From Zhengella mangrovi (GTDB taxonomy: Bacteria; Pseudomonadota; Alphaproteobacteria; Rhizobiales; Rhizobiaceae): a DNA stretch of 64,000 nt. Below, one piece after another: positions 50,829-60,853 of this stretch (position 1 is its first letter; the number at the start of each line of letters is the position of its first letter). The notes under the pieces were generated by a model. That model had not been told where the DNA came from and ran no database searches. It saw only the letters and a program-made list of their open reading frames with translations. The position numbers and the translations under genes are program-made. Location: assembly GCF_002727065.1 (NCBI RefSeq), contig NZ_PDVP01000002.1, forward strand, positions 496,001 to 560,000. Reading direction: 5' to 3'.

Positions 50829-53045
50829 TCACCCGTGTACCCGTCTCGCCTGGCCGACGCTGGCGGTCTCGTTCAAGCGCGCGATCAGGCGCGTCAGGTG
50901 CTTGAGATCCCACACCTCCAGATCGATGACCATCTCCGTGAAGTCCGGCGCCGTTTCCACCATGGTCAGCTTGTGGATGTTGGCATCCGCTTCGGCGATG
51001 ACCGTGGCAATCTCGGCCAGCGACCCCGGCGCGTTGATTGCATTGACCGAAATGCGGGCGGGAAAGCGTTCACCGGACGCCTCGTCGATGTCCCAGCGAA
51101 TGTCGATCCAGCGGTCGGGCTGGTCGTCAAAGGCGGTCAGCGCGGGCGACTGGATGGGATAGATGGTGATGCCGGACCCGGGCGTCATGATGCCGACGAT
51201 GCGGTCGCCCGGCACTGCGCCTTCGGGCGCGAAGTTGACCGGCAGATCGCCGCGCACGCCGCGGATCGGCAGGGCGTTGCGCGGATTGGCATCGGCATCC
51301 TTCTGGCCGGGAATCCGGAAGACCATGCCCGACGCGTTGCGCAGGTTGAACCAGCCGGATCCCTTTTCCGGCTTGGTCGGCGTGACCCGCTCGTCCTTGT
51401 AGTCGGGAAACACGGCGCGCATGACATCGCCGGACGGCGTCTCGCCGCGGCCGACAGCCGCAAGCGCGTCGTCGATCTCCTTGTGGCCGAGACGGTGGAG
51501 GACCGGTTTCAGCGCCTCGCGCGAGAAGGTCTTGCCGGCACGTTCGAAGGCGCGTTCCAGGATGCGCACGCCAAGGCCGGAATACTGCTTGCGGATGGCC
51601 GCGCGCGTGGCGCGGCGGATGGCGGCGCGCGCCTTTCCCGTGACGACGACCGATTCCCAGGCAGCGGGCGGCACCTGCGCCTTGGACCGGACGATCTCGA
51701 CCTCGTCGCCGTTCTTGAGCTCGGTGATCAGCGGCATGATGCGGCCGTTGATCTTGGCACCGACGCAGGTGTCGCCGACCTCGGTATGAACCGCATAGGC
51801 GAAATCGATCGGAGTGGCGCCGCGCGGCAGGGCGATCAGCGCCCCCTTCGGCGTGAAGCAGAACACCTGGTCATGGAAGAGTTCCAGCTTGGTGTTCTCG
51901 AGGAATTCCTCCGGGTTGTCGCCTTCCGACAACTGCTCGATCGTGCGCCTCAGCCATGCATAGGCGTTGGTATCCTTCGAGATCGCGTGGCCATCGGTCA
52001 GCGCCACGGTGCCCTTGTCCTTGTAGATGGCGTGGGCCGCGACGCCGTATTCGGCGATGGCATTCATGCCGCGGGTGCGGATCTGCAGTTCCACGCGCTG
52101 GCGCGACGGACCGACGATCGTGGTGTGGATCGACCGGTAGTCGTTGCTCTTCGGCGTCGAGATGTAGTCCTTGAACCGTCCCGGCACCATGGACCAGGTG
52201 GTGTGGATGGCGCCGAGCGCACGGTAGCAATCGTCCACCGACTCGACGACGACGCGGAAGCCGAAGATGTCGGAGAGCTGCTCGAAGGAGAGCGCCTTGG
52301 ATTCCATCTTGCGGAAGATGGACCACGGCTTCTTCTGGCGGCTTTTCACGGTGGCCTTGACGCCCGCGGTCTCGAACAGGGACGACAGTTGCTGCTCGAT
52401 CTCTCCGATGACGCCGGCATTGCGGCTCATCAGGCCTTCGAGCCGCTCGGTGACCATGCGCCAGGCTTCGGGATTGATGTGGCGGAACGACAGTTCCTCC
52501 AGTTCCTCGCGCATGTCCTGCATGCCCATGCGCCCGGCCAGCGGCGCATAGATATCCATCGTTTCCTCGGAGATGCGGCGGCGCTTGTCCTCGCGCATGT
52601 GATCGAGCGTGCGCATGTTGTGGAGGCGGTCGGCCAGCTTGACGAGCAGCACGCGCACGTCGTCGGAAATGGCCAGAAGAAGCTTGCGCAGGTTTTCCGC
52701 CTGCTCTGCCTTCTTCGACACCATGTCGAGCTTCTTGAGCTTGGTCAGCCCTTCGACCAGCTTGCCGATATTCTCGCCGAAGAGCTCATCGATCTCCTTG
52801 CGGGTCGCATCCGTGTCCTCGATCGTGTCATGCAGCAGCGCCACCGCGATGGTCGATTCATCGAGGTTCATCTCCGTCAGGATGGCGGCGACTTCGAGCG
52901 GATGGGAAAAATAGGGATCGCCGGATGCACGCTTCTGGTGGCCATGCTTCTGCATGGCGTAGACGTAGGCCTTGTTGAGCAGGGCTTCATTGACCTCGGG
53001 CTTGTAGCGCTGGACGCGTTCCACAAGCTCGTACTGGCGCATCAT
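50829..53045 (-). CDS. rsh: RelA/SpoT-family bifunctional (p)ppGpp synthetase/hydrolase
   Basis: 738 aa, the single RSH enzyme of this type in alphaproteobacteria. The hydrolase domain has the HD motif (SHPLEVAAIL, ALLHDTIEDT), the synthetase domain GRFKDYISTPKSNDYRSIH, then TGS (DFAYAVHTEVGDTC) and ACT domains. Both catalytic sites look complete, so synthesis and hydrolysis are expected. Precedes pyrE; rpoZ lies upstream in the same direction. Confidence 0.96.
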   Translation of the reverse strand: MMRQYELVERVQRYKPEVNEALLNKAYVYAMQKHGHQKRASGDPYFSHPLEVAAILTEMNLDESTIAVALLHDTIEDTDATRKEIDELFGENIGKLVEGLTKLKKLDMVSKKAEQAENLRKLLLAISDDVRVLLVKLADRLHNMRTLDHMREDKRRRISEETMDIYAPLAGRMGMQDMREELEELSFRHINPEAWRMVTERLEGLMSRNAGVIGEIEQQLSSLFETAGVKATVKSRQKKPWSIFRKMESKALSFEQLSDIFGFRVVVESVDDCYRALGAIHTTWSMVPGRFKDYISTPKSNDYRSIHTTIVGPSRQRVELQIRTRGMNAIAEYGVAAHAIYKDKGTVALTDGHAISKDTNAYAWLRRTIEQLSEGDNPEEFLENTKLELFHDQVFCFTPKGALIALPRGATPIDFAYAVHTEVGDTCVGAKINGRIMPLITELKNGDEVEIVRSKAQVPPAAWESVVVTGKARAAIRRATRAAIRKQYSGLGVRILERAFERAGKTFSREALKPVLHRLGHKEIDDALAAVGRGETPSGDVMRAVFPDYKDERVTPTKPEKGSGWFNLRNASGMVFRIPGQKDADANPRNALPIRGVRGDLPVNFAPEGAVPGDRIVGIMTPGSGITIYPIQSPALTAFDDQPDRWIDIRWDIDEASGERFPARISVNAINAPGSLAEIATVIAEADANIHKLTMVETAPDFTEMVIDLEVWDLKHLTRLIARLNETASVGQARRVHG

Positions 53046-53163
53046 GGGCTTACCGGATCCCCGTCACTTCACAGACAAAACATGCGCCGCACCGGTTTCG
53101 GCACAGCGCATGACTTCAATAGACCGATTGGCGGGCGCGCGGAAGGCCGCGCGGCCGGCCCGA

Positions 53164-53568
53164 TCAGAAATCGTCGCTTTTCTCCGGGGCGACGAGGCCT
53201 TCAATGCCGGCGAGAAGATCTTCTTCCGACATGCGGTCGAAGGTCACCGGTTCGTCCGGGGTATCGGCCATCTCTGTCTCGACCGGCGAATCGGCGGCCT
53301 TTTCGAGCGTCGCAGGGGCCTCTGCCTCCGGCTCGTCGACCTCGACATGCTTCTGCAGCGAATGGATCAGGTCCTCGCGCAGGTCACCCGGCGACAGCAT
53401 CTCGTCGGCAATTTCGCGCAGCGCGACGACCGGGTTCTTGTCGTTGTCGCGATCGACGGTGATCCCGGCGCCCTGCGAGATCTGGCGGGCGCGATGGCTG
53501 GCGAGCAGCACGAGGTCGAACCGGTTGGAAACCTTGTCGATGCAATCTTCAACGGTAACGCGGGCCAT
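53164..53568 (-). CDS. rpoZ: RNA polymerase omega subunit
   Basis: 134 aa. [30 protein letters not shown] is the omega signature; the C-terminal half is an acidic extension. rpoZ before rsh is typical: the omega subunit senses ppGpp, which rsh makes. 118-nt gap to rsh. Confidence 0.96.
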   Translation of the reverse strand: MARVTVEDCIDKVSNRFDLVLLASHRARQISQGAGITVDRDNDKNPVVALREIADEMLSPGDLREDLIHSLQKHVEVDEPEAEAPATLEKAADSPVETEMADTPDEPVTFDRMSEEDLLAGIEGLVAPEKSDDF

Positions 53569-53836
53569 AAACTGCCTCTCTCTTCAATCCGGGTCTATGC
53601 GGGAAGGACAAAGCGGCTCCTTACAAAAAAGCCGGTCGCAACGCAAGGGCGCTGAACTACACTATTTCGGGGGAAAATCGGGAAAGAATAAGGCAAAAAA
53701 GCGATTTTCCTTGGCATGGCCGGGAACTCCGGCTAGGTCCAAAAGGCACGCAAGCCCCCCGTGCACAGAAAATGCGATGCATGCCCCCGGTCGATCGAAC
53801 ACCGGGAGCAGGCGTTCCCACAACGAGGTGACAGAT

Positions 53837-54430
53837 ATGTTCGATCCCCGTGAAAAAATCGCGCTCTTCATCGATGGTGCGAATCTCTACGCGACGTCAA
53901 AGTCGCTCGGGTTCGATATCGACTACCGCAAGTTGTTATCACACTTCCAGTCAAAAGGCTATCTGCTTCGCGCGTATTATTACACCGCGCTGGTCGAGGA
54001 CCAGGAATATTCATCGATCCGCCCGCTGATCGACTGGCTCGACTACAACGGCTACAAGGTCGTCACAAAGCCGGCCAAGGAATTCACGGACTCGTCGGGA
54101 CGCCGCAAGATCAAGGGCAACATGGACATCGAACTGACGATCGATGCCCTTGAACTGTCCGACACGGTCGACCACTACGTGATCTTTTCCGGCGACGGCG
54201 ATTTCCGCGTCCTCGTCGATGCGCTGCAGCGCAAGGGCCGCAAGGTGTCGGTCATCTCGACCATGGCCTCGCAGCCCCCGATGATTTCCGACGACCTGCG
54301 CCGCCAGGCGGACCATTTCGTGGACCTGGTGTCGCTCAAGGCGGACGTCGGGCGCGATCCCTCGGAACGCCCTGCCCCGCGACGTGCCGTCGCCCAGGAT
54401 GACGACGACTACGAAGACGACGACTACTGA
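53837..54430 (+). CDS. NYN-domain (LabA/DUF88-like) protein
   Basis: 197 aa. The NYN/PIN-like acidic site is present: ALFIDGANLYAT with Asp13, MDIELTIDAL with Asp97 and Asp103, and FSGDGDF with Asp120 and Asp122. Such proteins are predicted RNA nucleases. The last residues are a run of Asp/Glu/Tyr. GAGGTGA lies 6 nt upstream of ATG 53837. A UDG gene begins one base after its stop. The 268-bp gap upstream (53569-53836) holds two or three short hairpins and no gene I can support. Confidence 0.9.
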   Translation: MFDPREKIALFIDGANLYATSKSLGFDIDYRKLLSHFQSKGYLLRAYYYTALVEDQEYSSIRPLIDWLDYNGYKVVTKPAKEFTDSSGRRKIKGNMDIELTIDALELSDTVDHYVIFSGDGDFRVLVDALQRKGRKVSVISTMASQPPMISDDLRRQADHFVDLVSLKADVGRDPSERPAPRRAVAQDDDDYEDDDY

Positions 54431-54431
54431 C

Positions 54432-55091
54432 ATGACCCAGCTTCCGGCGTGCGGCGCCGACCCGTCGCGGGATTGCGCATTGTGCCCGCGCCTGCACGAT
54501 TTCATTGCCGGCTGGCGGGAGCGCGAGCCCGGCTGGTACAATGCGCCGGTCCGGACGTTTGCCGATCCGCGCGGCGATGCCCATGTGCGCCTGCTGATCG
54601 TCGGCCTGGCGCCGGGCCTGCGCGGCGCCAACAGGACCGGGCGGCCGTTCACCGGCGACTATGCCGGCGACCTGCTCTACGCGACGCTCAAGGATTTCGG
54701 TTTCGCCCGCGGGACCTTCGAGGCTCGCCCGGACGACAGCCTGACGCTGACCGGAGCGGCGATCACCAACGCGGTGCGCTGCGTGCCGCCGGAGAACAAG
54801 CCGGTGGGCGCGGAGATCAACACCTGCCGACAGTTCCTGACCGCGACGATCGGGCGCTTCGAGCAGCTGCAGGCCATCGTCACGCTCGGCAAGATCGCCC
54901 ACGATTCCACCGTCAGGGCGCTCGGCGGGCGCGTGGCGGCGCATCCCTTCGGCCATGGCGCGCGGACGCAGATCGGCAGCACGGCCATCTTCTCCAGCTA
55001 TCACTGCTCGCGTTACAACACGAACACCGGCCGCCTGACCGAAGGCATGTTCCGCGCGGTTTTCAGCGATGTCGCCGATTTCGTCGGCTGA
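54432..55091 (+). CDS. udgB: Family-5 uracil-DNA glycosylase with Fe-S cluster
   Basis: 219 aa. Cys15, Cys18, Cys117 and Cys132 match the 4Fe-4S ligands of family 4/5 enzymes. The active region is IVGLAPGLRGANRTGRPF (family-5 type, lacking the Asp/Asn of family 4) and the C-terminal motif SSYHCSRYNTNTGRLT. Family-5 enzymes remove uracil and some deaminated bases. It follows the NYN gene by one base, so the pair is co-transcribed. Confidence 0.9.
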   Translation: MTQLPACGADPSRDCALCPRLHDFIAGWREREPGWYNAPVRTFADPRGDAHVRLLIVGLAPGLRGANRTGRPFTGDYAGDLLYATLKDFGFARGTFEARPDDSLTLTGAAITNAVRCVPPENKPVGAEINTCRQFLTATIGRFEQLQAIVTLGKIAHDSTVRALGGRVAAHPFGHGARTQIGSTAIFSSYHCSRYNTNTGRLTEGMFRAVFSDVADFVG

Positions 55092-55140
55092 ACCCGCGGA
55101 AACGCTTTTCACTCCACACCATCCGGCCGTCCGTGCATGA

Positions 55141-55170
55141 CAAAGCCGGGCACGATGGTGCCCGGCTTTG
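55141..55170. terminator. Strong bidirectional terminator between udgB and sqr
   Basis: A perfect 13-bp stem CAAAGCCGGGCAC / GTGCCCGGCTTTG with a GATG loop, lying between converging genes. No long T-run follows on either strand, though the stem ends are A/T-like. Suited to stop transcription from both sides. Confidence 0.75.
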
Positions 55171-55200
55171 CTGCGGTCGACGGTGACGTCCCTGCCGGCG

Positions 55201-56487
55201 TCAGTCGTCCATCCGCACTTCCTTGAGCTTGTCGATGCCCAGCGCCTTCAGCGCCAGCTTCTCGTAGAACGGCTCGGACGTCCCGGACCGGATCTTGTGC
55301 AGGAAATATTTCTCGAAACCGATCTTGGCGGCGTGGACCCACTTGCCCTGCGACGACCAGTTGACATTGCGCGGCGGCAGCTGCGGCTGGGCAACGAAGG
55401 CGATGCCACTGTCGCCGAAGTCGGCGAGGCAGACCGCGTTCCACGTGCCGCGGGCATCCGGCTTGCCGCCCTTGATGAGGTTGCCGATGTTGTGCGCAGT
55501 GGCCGTGACCATGGATTCGATCATGAAACCGGTCTTCGGTACGCCGACGGGAACCGGGGTCGGCCCCATGGGCGGAATGGCGACGCAGACGCCGATGGAG
55601 AAGACATTCTTGAAGGTCGGGTTCTGCTGATGTTCGTCCACGAGGATGAAGCCGCGCGGATTGGTCAACCCCTCGATGCCCTTGACCGCATCGACGCCGC
55701 GGAAGGCCGGCAGCATCATGGTGAAGCCGAAGGGCATGGCCTGCTCCTTCTTCACCTGGCCGTCCTCGCCCACTTCCTCGATGTGGATCGTGCCGTCCTC
55801 GACCTTCTTCACCTTGGCGTTGGTGATCCACTTGATGTGCTTTTCGCGCATCGCCGATTCCAGCAGGCCCTTGGTGTCGCCGACGCCATCCAGGCCGAGG
55901 TGGCCGATGTAGGGCTCGGAGGTGACGAAGGTCATGGGAACCTTGTCACGGATCTTGGCACGGCGCAGCGCCGTTTCCAGGATGAACAGGAACTCGTAGG
56001 CCGGGCCGAAACAGGATGCCCCCTGCACCGCGCCGACGACGACGGGCTGCGGGTTCTTCTTCAGCCGCTCCACGGCCTCGGCCGCCTGAGCGGCATGGTC
56101 GACGTGGCAGACCGACTGGGTGAAGTTCTGCGGACCGAAACCCTCGATCTCGTCGAAGGCCAGTTCCGGGCCGGTGGCAATGATCAGGTAGTCGTAGTCC
56201 AGCGAGCGGCCATCTTCCAGCTCGATGCGGTTCTCGGCCGGATGAACCCGCTTGGCGCCACCGGGTTCGAGCGCGATGCCACGCCGGCCAAAGGCCTTGA
56301 CGAGATCGACCTCGATCTCCTCGGGCTTGCGCCAGCCGACCGCCACCCACGGATTGGAAGGCACGAAGGAGTACTTGTCTCCCCTGTTGACCACCGTCAG
56401 CTTGTCATTCGGCCCGAGCTGATCCTTCATCTCGTAGGCCATGATGGTGCCGCCAAGGCCGGCTCCGAGTACGACCACATGCGCCAT
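55201..56487 (-). CDS. sqr: Sulfide:quinone oxidoreductase
   Basis: 428 aa. FAD motif VVVLGAGLGGT at the start. The three essential cysteines fall at 127, 159 and 353 (SVCHVDH, GASCFGPAYEF, AVCLADF), the same positions as in the well studied Rhodobacter capsulatus enzyme; Cys301 is extra. It oxidises sulfide to polysulfide and reduces quinone at the membrane surface. AAGGAGGA is 4-5 nt upstream of ATG 56487. A rhodanese gene lies 115 bp upstream, and an FNR-type site lies in that gap. Confidence 0.95.
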   Translation of the reverse strand: MAHVVVLGAGLGGTIMAYEMKDQLGPNDKLTVVNRGDKYSFVPSNPWVAVGWRKPEEIEVDLVKAFGRRGIALEPGGAKRVHPAENRIELEDGRSLDYDYLIIATGPELAFDEIEGFGPQNFTQSVCHVDHAAQAAEAVERLKKNPQPVVVGAVQGASCFGPAYEFLFILETALRRAKIRDKVPMTFVTSEPYIGHLGLDGVGDTKGLLESAMREKHIKWITNAKVKKVEDGTIHIEEVGEDGQVKKEQAMPFGFTMMLPAFRGVDAVKGIEGLTNPRGFILVDEHQQNPTFKNVFSIGVCVAIPPMGPTPVPVGVPKTGFMIESMVTATAHNIGNLIKGGKPDARGTWNAVCLADFGDSGIAFVAQPQLPPRNVNWSSQGKWVHAAKIGFEKYFLHKIRSGTSEPFYEKLALKALGIDKLKEVRMDD

Positions 56488-56583
56488 CGCTTCCTCCTTC
56501 GTCAAAGCTTGCACGTCTTCCGTGATGCCGCGACGCCGTGCTTCAGCCGCAGCTTATTCATGCGCACCGAGGCCCGTTCCGCC

Positions 56584-56597
56584 TTGATGCGCGTCAA
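56584..56597. promoter_or_regulatory. FNR/FixK-type box upstream of sqr
   Basis: TTGATGCGCGTCAA fits the CRP/FNR consensus TTGA-N6-TCAA, here 97 bp upstream of the sqr start. GAATAA on the minus strand at 56554-56559 could be the -10, at the spacing of a class II activated promoter (24 nt rather than 22). Regulation is inferred. Confidence 0.55.
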
Positions 56598-56602
56598 TCG
56601 GT

Positions 56603-56944
56603 TCAGACCAGCCTGCCGCCCTGCAGGCGCCATCCCGTGACGCCGGGGCGATAGTGCACGGCGTCCTCGCGCCCGGCCTGATGCAGGGCCCGCAAGGCCA
56701 TGCCGGAGCGGGCGCCGGTGGCGCAGTAGAGAATGACCGGCTTGCCGGCAGGGATGCGCGCCGGGTCGAAAGCCGAAAGAGGCACGTTGATGGCGCCCGG
56801 AATGGCACCCGAATGGAATTCGCGCACTTCGCGAACGTCGACCAGCGTGTGGGTCTTTGCCTTCAACGCAGCAAGGAAATCATCGTGGGCGATGGCGTTG
56901 TCGGACGCGCCGGACGTGAGGCGCTTCATCAAACCGGACAGCAT
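56603..56944 (-). CDS. Single-domain rhodanese
   Basis: 113 aa. The active loop is Cys74-ATGARS. Rhodaneses move sulfane sulfur, a partner function to the sqr product. It is upstream of sqr by 115 bp and in the same direction. A short AT-rich block upstream (56977-57000, TATACATGAATAAATGATGA style) may hold a promoter or operator for the pair. Confidence 0.92.
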   Translation of the reverse strand: MLSGLMKRLTSGASDNAIAHDDFLAALKAKTHTLVDVREVREFHSGAIPGAINVPLSAFDPARIPAGKPVILYCATGARSGMALRALHQAGREDAVHYRPGVTGWRLQGGRLV

Positions 56945-57076
56945 GTTCAGGGTCTCCGAAAAATCTCGAAACCTCTATACATGAATAAATGATGATATGG
57001 AAGTGCTTTTGACACGGCTTCGCCATAGGTCGAAGGTCCGGCGTCGCGCGCCGGGTTCCCTCACCTCGTGAAGAGA

Positions 57077-57550
57077 TCAGCCGTGGCTCTTGAGCAGACG
57101 CGCCTTTTCGCGATTCCAGTCGCGTTTCTTCTCGGTCTCGCGCTTGTCGTGGGTCTTCTTGCCCTTGGCAATGCCAAGCAGAAGCTTGGCCAGGCCGCGC
57201 TCGTTGAAATAGAGCTTCAACGGGACGAGGGTCATGCCTTCGCGGTCGGTTTCCTTGGCCAGCCGCGCCATCTCCCGCTTCGACAGGAGCAGCTTGCGCA
57301 AGCGCCGCGGCTCATGATTGAAGCGGTTGGCCTGGGTGTATTCCGGGATGTAGGAGTTGATGAGCCAGAACTCGCCGTTTTCCATGGAGGCATAACTCTC
57401 CTGGATATTGGCGGTTCCCAGGCGCAACGACTTGACTTCGGTGCCGGTCAGCACGAGACCGGCCTCGATGGTGTCCTCGATCGCGTAGGAAAACCGTGCC
57501 TTGCGGTTCTCGGCAATCACCTTGCCGTTTGTTGCCTTGACCTTTGCCAT
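57077..57550 (-). CDS. smpB: SsrA-binding protein SmpB
   Basis: 157 aa. The SmpB beta-barrel ([32 protein letters not shown] region) and the basic C-tail ([16 protein letters not shown]) are clear. It delivers tmRNA to stalled ribosomes. It follows dapA by 26 nt on the same strand, the usual dapA-smpB pairing. Confidence 0.96.
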   Translation of the reverse strand: MAKVKATNGKVIAENRKARFSYAIEDTIEAGLVLTGTEVKSLRLGTANIQESYASMENGEFWLINSYIPEYTQANRFNHEPRRLRKLLLSKREMARLAKETDREGMTLVPLKLYFNERGLAKLLLGIAKGKKTHDKRETEKKRDWNREKARLLKSHG

Positions 57551-57576
57551 TCCGGTTAAATGCGTTCGCCAGCCCG

Positions 57577-58458
57577 TCAGTTCAACAGGCCGAGGTCGCG
57601 CATGGCCTTGTCCATGGCCGTCGCGCCGGCTTGCGAGACCGGCATCATGGGCAGGCGCAGGGTGTTCTCCATGCGGCCAAGCCGCGAGAGGCCGTACTTG
57701 GCGCCGGCCACACCGGCTTCCGTGAAGATGGCCTTGTGCAAGGCCATAAGCCGGTCCTGCATGTCCAGCGCCTTGTCCCATTCGCCGGCCAGCGTTGCTG
57801 CCTGGAACTCGGCGCAGAGCCGCGGTGCGACATTGGCCGAAACCGAGATGCAGCCGACACCGCCATGGGCATTGAAGCCGAGCGCCGTGCCATCCTCGCC
57901 GGACAACTGGACGAAGTCCTTGCCGCAGGCGAGGCGCTGCTCGGTGACCCGTTCGATCTTGCCCGTGGCATCCTTCACGCCGGCGATGTTCTTGAAGTCA
58001 TGCGCCAGGCGGCCCATCGTTTCCGGCGTCATGTCGATGACCGAGCGCGGCGGGATGTTGTAGATGATGATCGGCAGCGACGTGGCACGGGCAACGGCGG
58101 CGAAGTGCTCGTAGAGCCCCTGCTGGCCGGGCTTGTTGTAATAGGGCGTGACGACCAGCACAGCGGACGCGCCGACTTCCTCGGCATGCTCGACGAGGCC
58201 GATCGCCTCACGCGTGTTGTTGGAGCCGGCCCCGGCAATCACCGGCACGCGGCCGGCGGCGGTCTGGACACAGAGCTCGACCACGCGGCGGTGCTCGTCA
58301 TGGCTCAGCGTCGGGCTTTCACCGGTGGTGCCGACGGGCACCAATCCGTTGGAGCCTTCCGCGATCTGCCATTCCACCAGGTCGACGAAGGCTTTCTCGT
58401 CCACGGCGCCACTGGCAGTGAAGGGCGTGACGAGGGCCGGGAACGAGCCTTTGAACAT
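57577..58458 (-). CDS. dapA: 4-hydroxy-tetrahydrodipicolinate synthase
   Basis: 293 aa. The Schiff-base lysine is in [12 protein letters not shown]; other marks are GTTGESPTL and IIYNIPPRS. Catalyses the first committed step to lysine and diaminopimelate. The start ATG 58458 ([13 protein letters not shown]) gives the usual N-terminus. Confidence 0.97.
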   Translation of the reverse strand: MFKGSFPALVTPFTASGAVDEKAFVDLVEWQIAEGSNGLVPVGTTGESPTLSHDEHRRVVELCVQTAAGRVPVIAGAGSNNTREAIGLVEHAEEVGASAVLVVTPYYNKPGQQGLYEHFAAVARATSLPIIIYNIPPRSVIDMTPETMGRLAHDFKNIAGVKDATGKIERVTEQRLACGKDFVQLSGEDGTALGFNAHGGVGCISVSANVAPRLCAEFQAATLAGEWDKALDMQDRLMALHKAIFTEAGVAGAKYGLSRLGRMENTLRLPMMPVSQAGATAMDKAMRDLGLLN

Positions 58459-58612
58459 GGTGGGTGACTCCAGGAAATCAGTCTTGGTTGAACCTCCCCC
58501 CGCCGGACAATTCCGGCCGGGTCGGCAGGCGCGGCACCATAGTCTTGCCATGCGCGTGCGGCAAGAGCGGTTTCGTGGCGTTGTGTGACCTTTCCGGAAA
58601 CCCGGGCAACCA

Positions 58613-58624
58613 ATGGTTAACCAT
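58613..58624. promoter_or_regulatory. Palindrome ATGGTTAACCAT in the dapA-slt intergenic region
   Basis: A perfect 12-bp dyad containing the CtrA half-site TTAACC in both directions, 103 bp upstream of the transglycosylase start. Whether it is a binding site is untested. Confidence 0.3.
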
Positions 58625-58727
58625 GTTTTCACACGCCGCAGGCAAACTGGCGTTTTCCTCGTCGGCAGCCGGTCCGGACCGGTGAGCGGCGATGGTGTCC
58701 CGACTGACGCGAAGGAGCGGACCCGAG

Positions 58728-60731
58728 ATGATCAGCACCCGCGTGCTCCTGCCGGCCCTGGCCGGCATGCTGGCGCTGTCGGCGGCGGTCACGACGGCGA
58801 TGCAGGTGCGCGACAAGGCCACGCCCGAGACGCCTCCGGCCACCCTGGCGCAGCCGGAAGAGGTCTCGCCGCTGCGTGCCGGCCTCGATGCCCTGTCATC
58901 GAGCGATGTCGATGCCGCGCTCGCGGCCCGTGACAGCCTGCCGGCGGATACGCTGGACCGCCGCATTCTCACCTGGGCGACGGCCCTTTACGGCGGCGCG
59001 ACCCTGTCAAGCATCCAACTGAAGACCGCCATGCAGGACCTGCAGGGATGGCCGGGCCTTGGTGCCGTTCGCCGTCATTACGAGCGGGCACTGGCACGCG
59101 AAGCGCCGGCTCCGGCAACCGTCCTTGCCGCGTTTTCCGCCCAAGCTCCCGAGACGACAGACGGCGTGACACTGCTTGTGCGCGCACTGCTGGCCAGCGG
59201 TGAAACCGCGAAGGCGACCGCCCTGCTGGGAGATTTCTGGCGCGACACGAAGCTCGACGCGACCGATGAACTGGCGATCCTCAACGAGTTCGGAGCGCTG
59301 ATCGACAAGGCCGACGACTGCTACCGCCAGGAATTCATGCTCTACGAGGACCGGGTTCGCTCGGCCGGACGCGTGGCCGAGCGATGCGGGCGCCCTGCCC
59401 TTCAGGAGGCCTGGGCAGCGGTCATCCGCGGCCAGCGGGACGCTGCACGGCTGCTGGCCGCCGTGCCGGAGGCGGAACGCAGCGCGGGCTACAGCTATGC
59501 ACTGGCACGTTTCCTGCGCAAATCCGGCCAGTTTGCGCAAGCGGCCGAGGTGATGGCCAAGGCACCGGCCGATGCCGCCAAACTGATCGATCTCGACCAG
59601 TGGTGGGTCGAGCGGCGCGCGCTGGCGCGTGAACTCATCGACCTGAAGAAATATCGCGCGGCCTACCGGATCGCTGCCGGACAACGCGGCGGCAAGCCGG
59701 GCACGGTGGCCGACGCGGAATTCCATGCCGGCTGGATCGCGCTCACCTTCCTCAAGGATGCCAAGGCGGCGGCCGTTCACTTCGCGACCATAGCAGAGAT
59801 TGCCGACGGGCCGATCTCGAATGCACGGGCGCAATACTGGCTTGGCCGAGCGATCGAAGCCGGCGCGTCCGGCGAAGCGGAACCGCACTATCGGCTGGCC
59901 GCGCATTTCGGCACCACTTTCTATGGGCAGCTCGCTGCGGCGCGCCTGGGGATGGACCAGTTGCCCATCGAACCGCCGACCGCCAGCGACGAAGACCGGG
60001 CCCGGTTCGACGCCCGGCCTGCCGTGCAGGCCATCGGGCGGCTTGAACAGGTCGGCCACGGCTGGCGCGCCGGCCTGCTCTACCGGGACCTGGCCGGCGA
60101 CCTGACCAGCCCCGGGGAAATCGCGCTCCTTGCTGGCATGGCCGAGGCGCGCAGCGATCATTACACCGCCCTGCGCGTCGGCAAGATCGCGGCGAACCGG
60201 GGCATCGACGTCGGCGGTCTCGCGCATCCCACCGGGGCCATTCCCGCCGACGCAGCCATTGCGGCGCCCGACAAGGCGCTCGCCTACGCCATCGCTCGCC
60301 AGGAAAGCGAATTCAACACCGGTGCCGTGTCCCATGCGGGTGCACGCGGACTTCTGCAACTGATGCCCGGCACGGCACGCGAAATGGCAAGCGAGGTCGG
60401 CCTTGCCTATTCCGGCGACCGGCTGACCAGCGATCCGGCCTACAACGCGACGCTGGGTTCGGCCTATCTCGCCCGCCAGATGGACCGGTTTTCCGGCTCC
60501 TACGTCCTGACCTTCATCGGTTACAACGCCGGACCACGCCGCGCGCAGGAGTGGATCGGACGTTACGGCGACCCGCGCGGTCAGCCGATCGACGCCGTGG
60601 TCGACTGGATCGAGCGCATTCCCTACGGCGAGACACGCAATTACGTGCAGCGCGTGATGGAGAACCTGCAGGTCTACAAGCAGCGCCTGACCGGCCATGC
60701 CGACGTTGTGAAGGACCTGACGGCCGGATGA
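58728..60731 (+). CDS. slt: Soluble lytic murein transglycosylase
   Basis: 667 aa. Signal/anchor [15 protein letters not shown], a superhelical N-domain of paired helices (about 60-480), and a C-terminal SLT domain with the catalytic glutamate in [23 protein letters not shown] and YNAGP. Cuts peptidoglycan glycan strands. Start ATG 58728 has AAGGAG upstream; ATG 58692 is an in-frame alternative. Confidence 0.93.
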   Translation: MISTRVLLPALAGMLALSAAVTTAMQVRDKATPETPPATLAQPEEVSPLRAGLDALSSSDVDAALAARDSLPADTLDRRILTWATALYGGATLSSIQLKTAMQDLQGWPGLGAVRRHYERALAREAPAPATVLAAFSAQAPETTDGVTLLVRALLASGETAKATALLGDFWRDTKLDATDELAILNEFGALIDKADDCYRQEFMLYEDRVRSAGRVAERCGRPALQEAWAAVIRGQRDAARLLAAVPEAERSAGYSYALARFLRKSGQFAQAAEVMAKAPADAAKLIDLDQWWVERRALARELIDLKKYRAAYRIAAGQRGGKPGTVADAEFHAGWIALTFLKDAKAAAVHFATIAEIADGPISNARAQYWLGRAIEAGASGEAEPHYRLAAHFGTTFYGQLAAARLGMDQLPIEPPTASDEDRARFDARPAVQAIGRLEQVGHGWRAGLLYRDLAGDLTSPGEIALLAGMAEARSDHYTALRVGKIAANRGIDVGGLAHPTGAIPADAAIAAPDKALAYAIARQESEFNTGAVSHAGARGLLQLMPGTAREMASEVGLAYSGDRLTSDPAYNATLGSAYLARQMDRFSGSYVLTFIGYNAGPRRAQEWIGRYGDPRGQPIDAVVDWIERIPYGETRNYVQRVMENLQVYKQRLTGHADVVKDLTAG

Positions 60732-60853
60732 TACCCGGCCATCGCCAGCAAAGCCGGGTCGACCTTGCCAGCCTGTTGCGCTAAGCAAAAGCGCGACCCG
60801 CCCGGCCGGTTTCATGGCCTCACCATTCGAACCTTTTGTCCAAGTTTGCCCGC

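Noticed and set aside
53569-53836. Possible small RNA between rpoZ and the NYN gene
   Set aside because: Only short 5-6 bp stems; no tmRNA, SRP or RNase P motif is visible.
56977-57000. AT-rich block upstream of rhodanese as a BigR/SqrR operator
   Set aside because: Only weak dyad symmetry; I could not match it to a specific consensus, so it is noted only as a possible promoter.
60733-60759. Terminator after slt
   Set aside because: 7-bp arms ACCCGGC/GCCGGGT with a 13-nt loop and no T-run; too weak to list.
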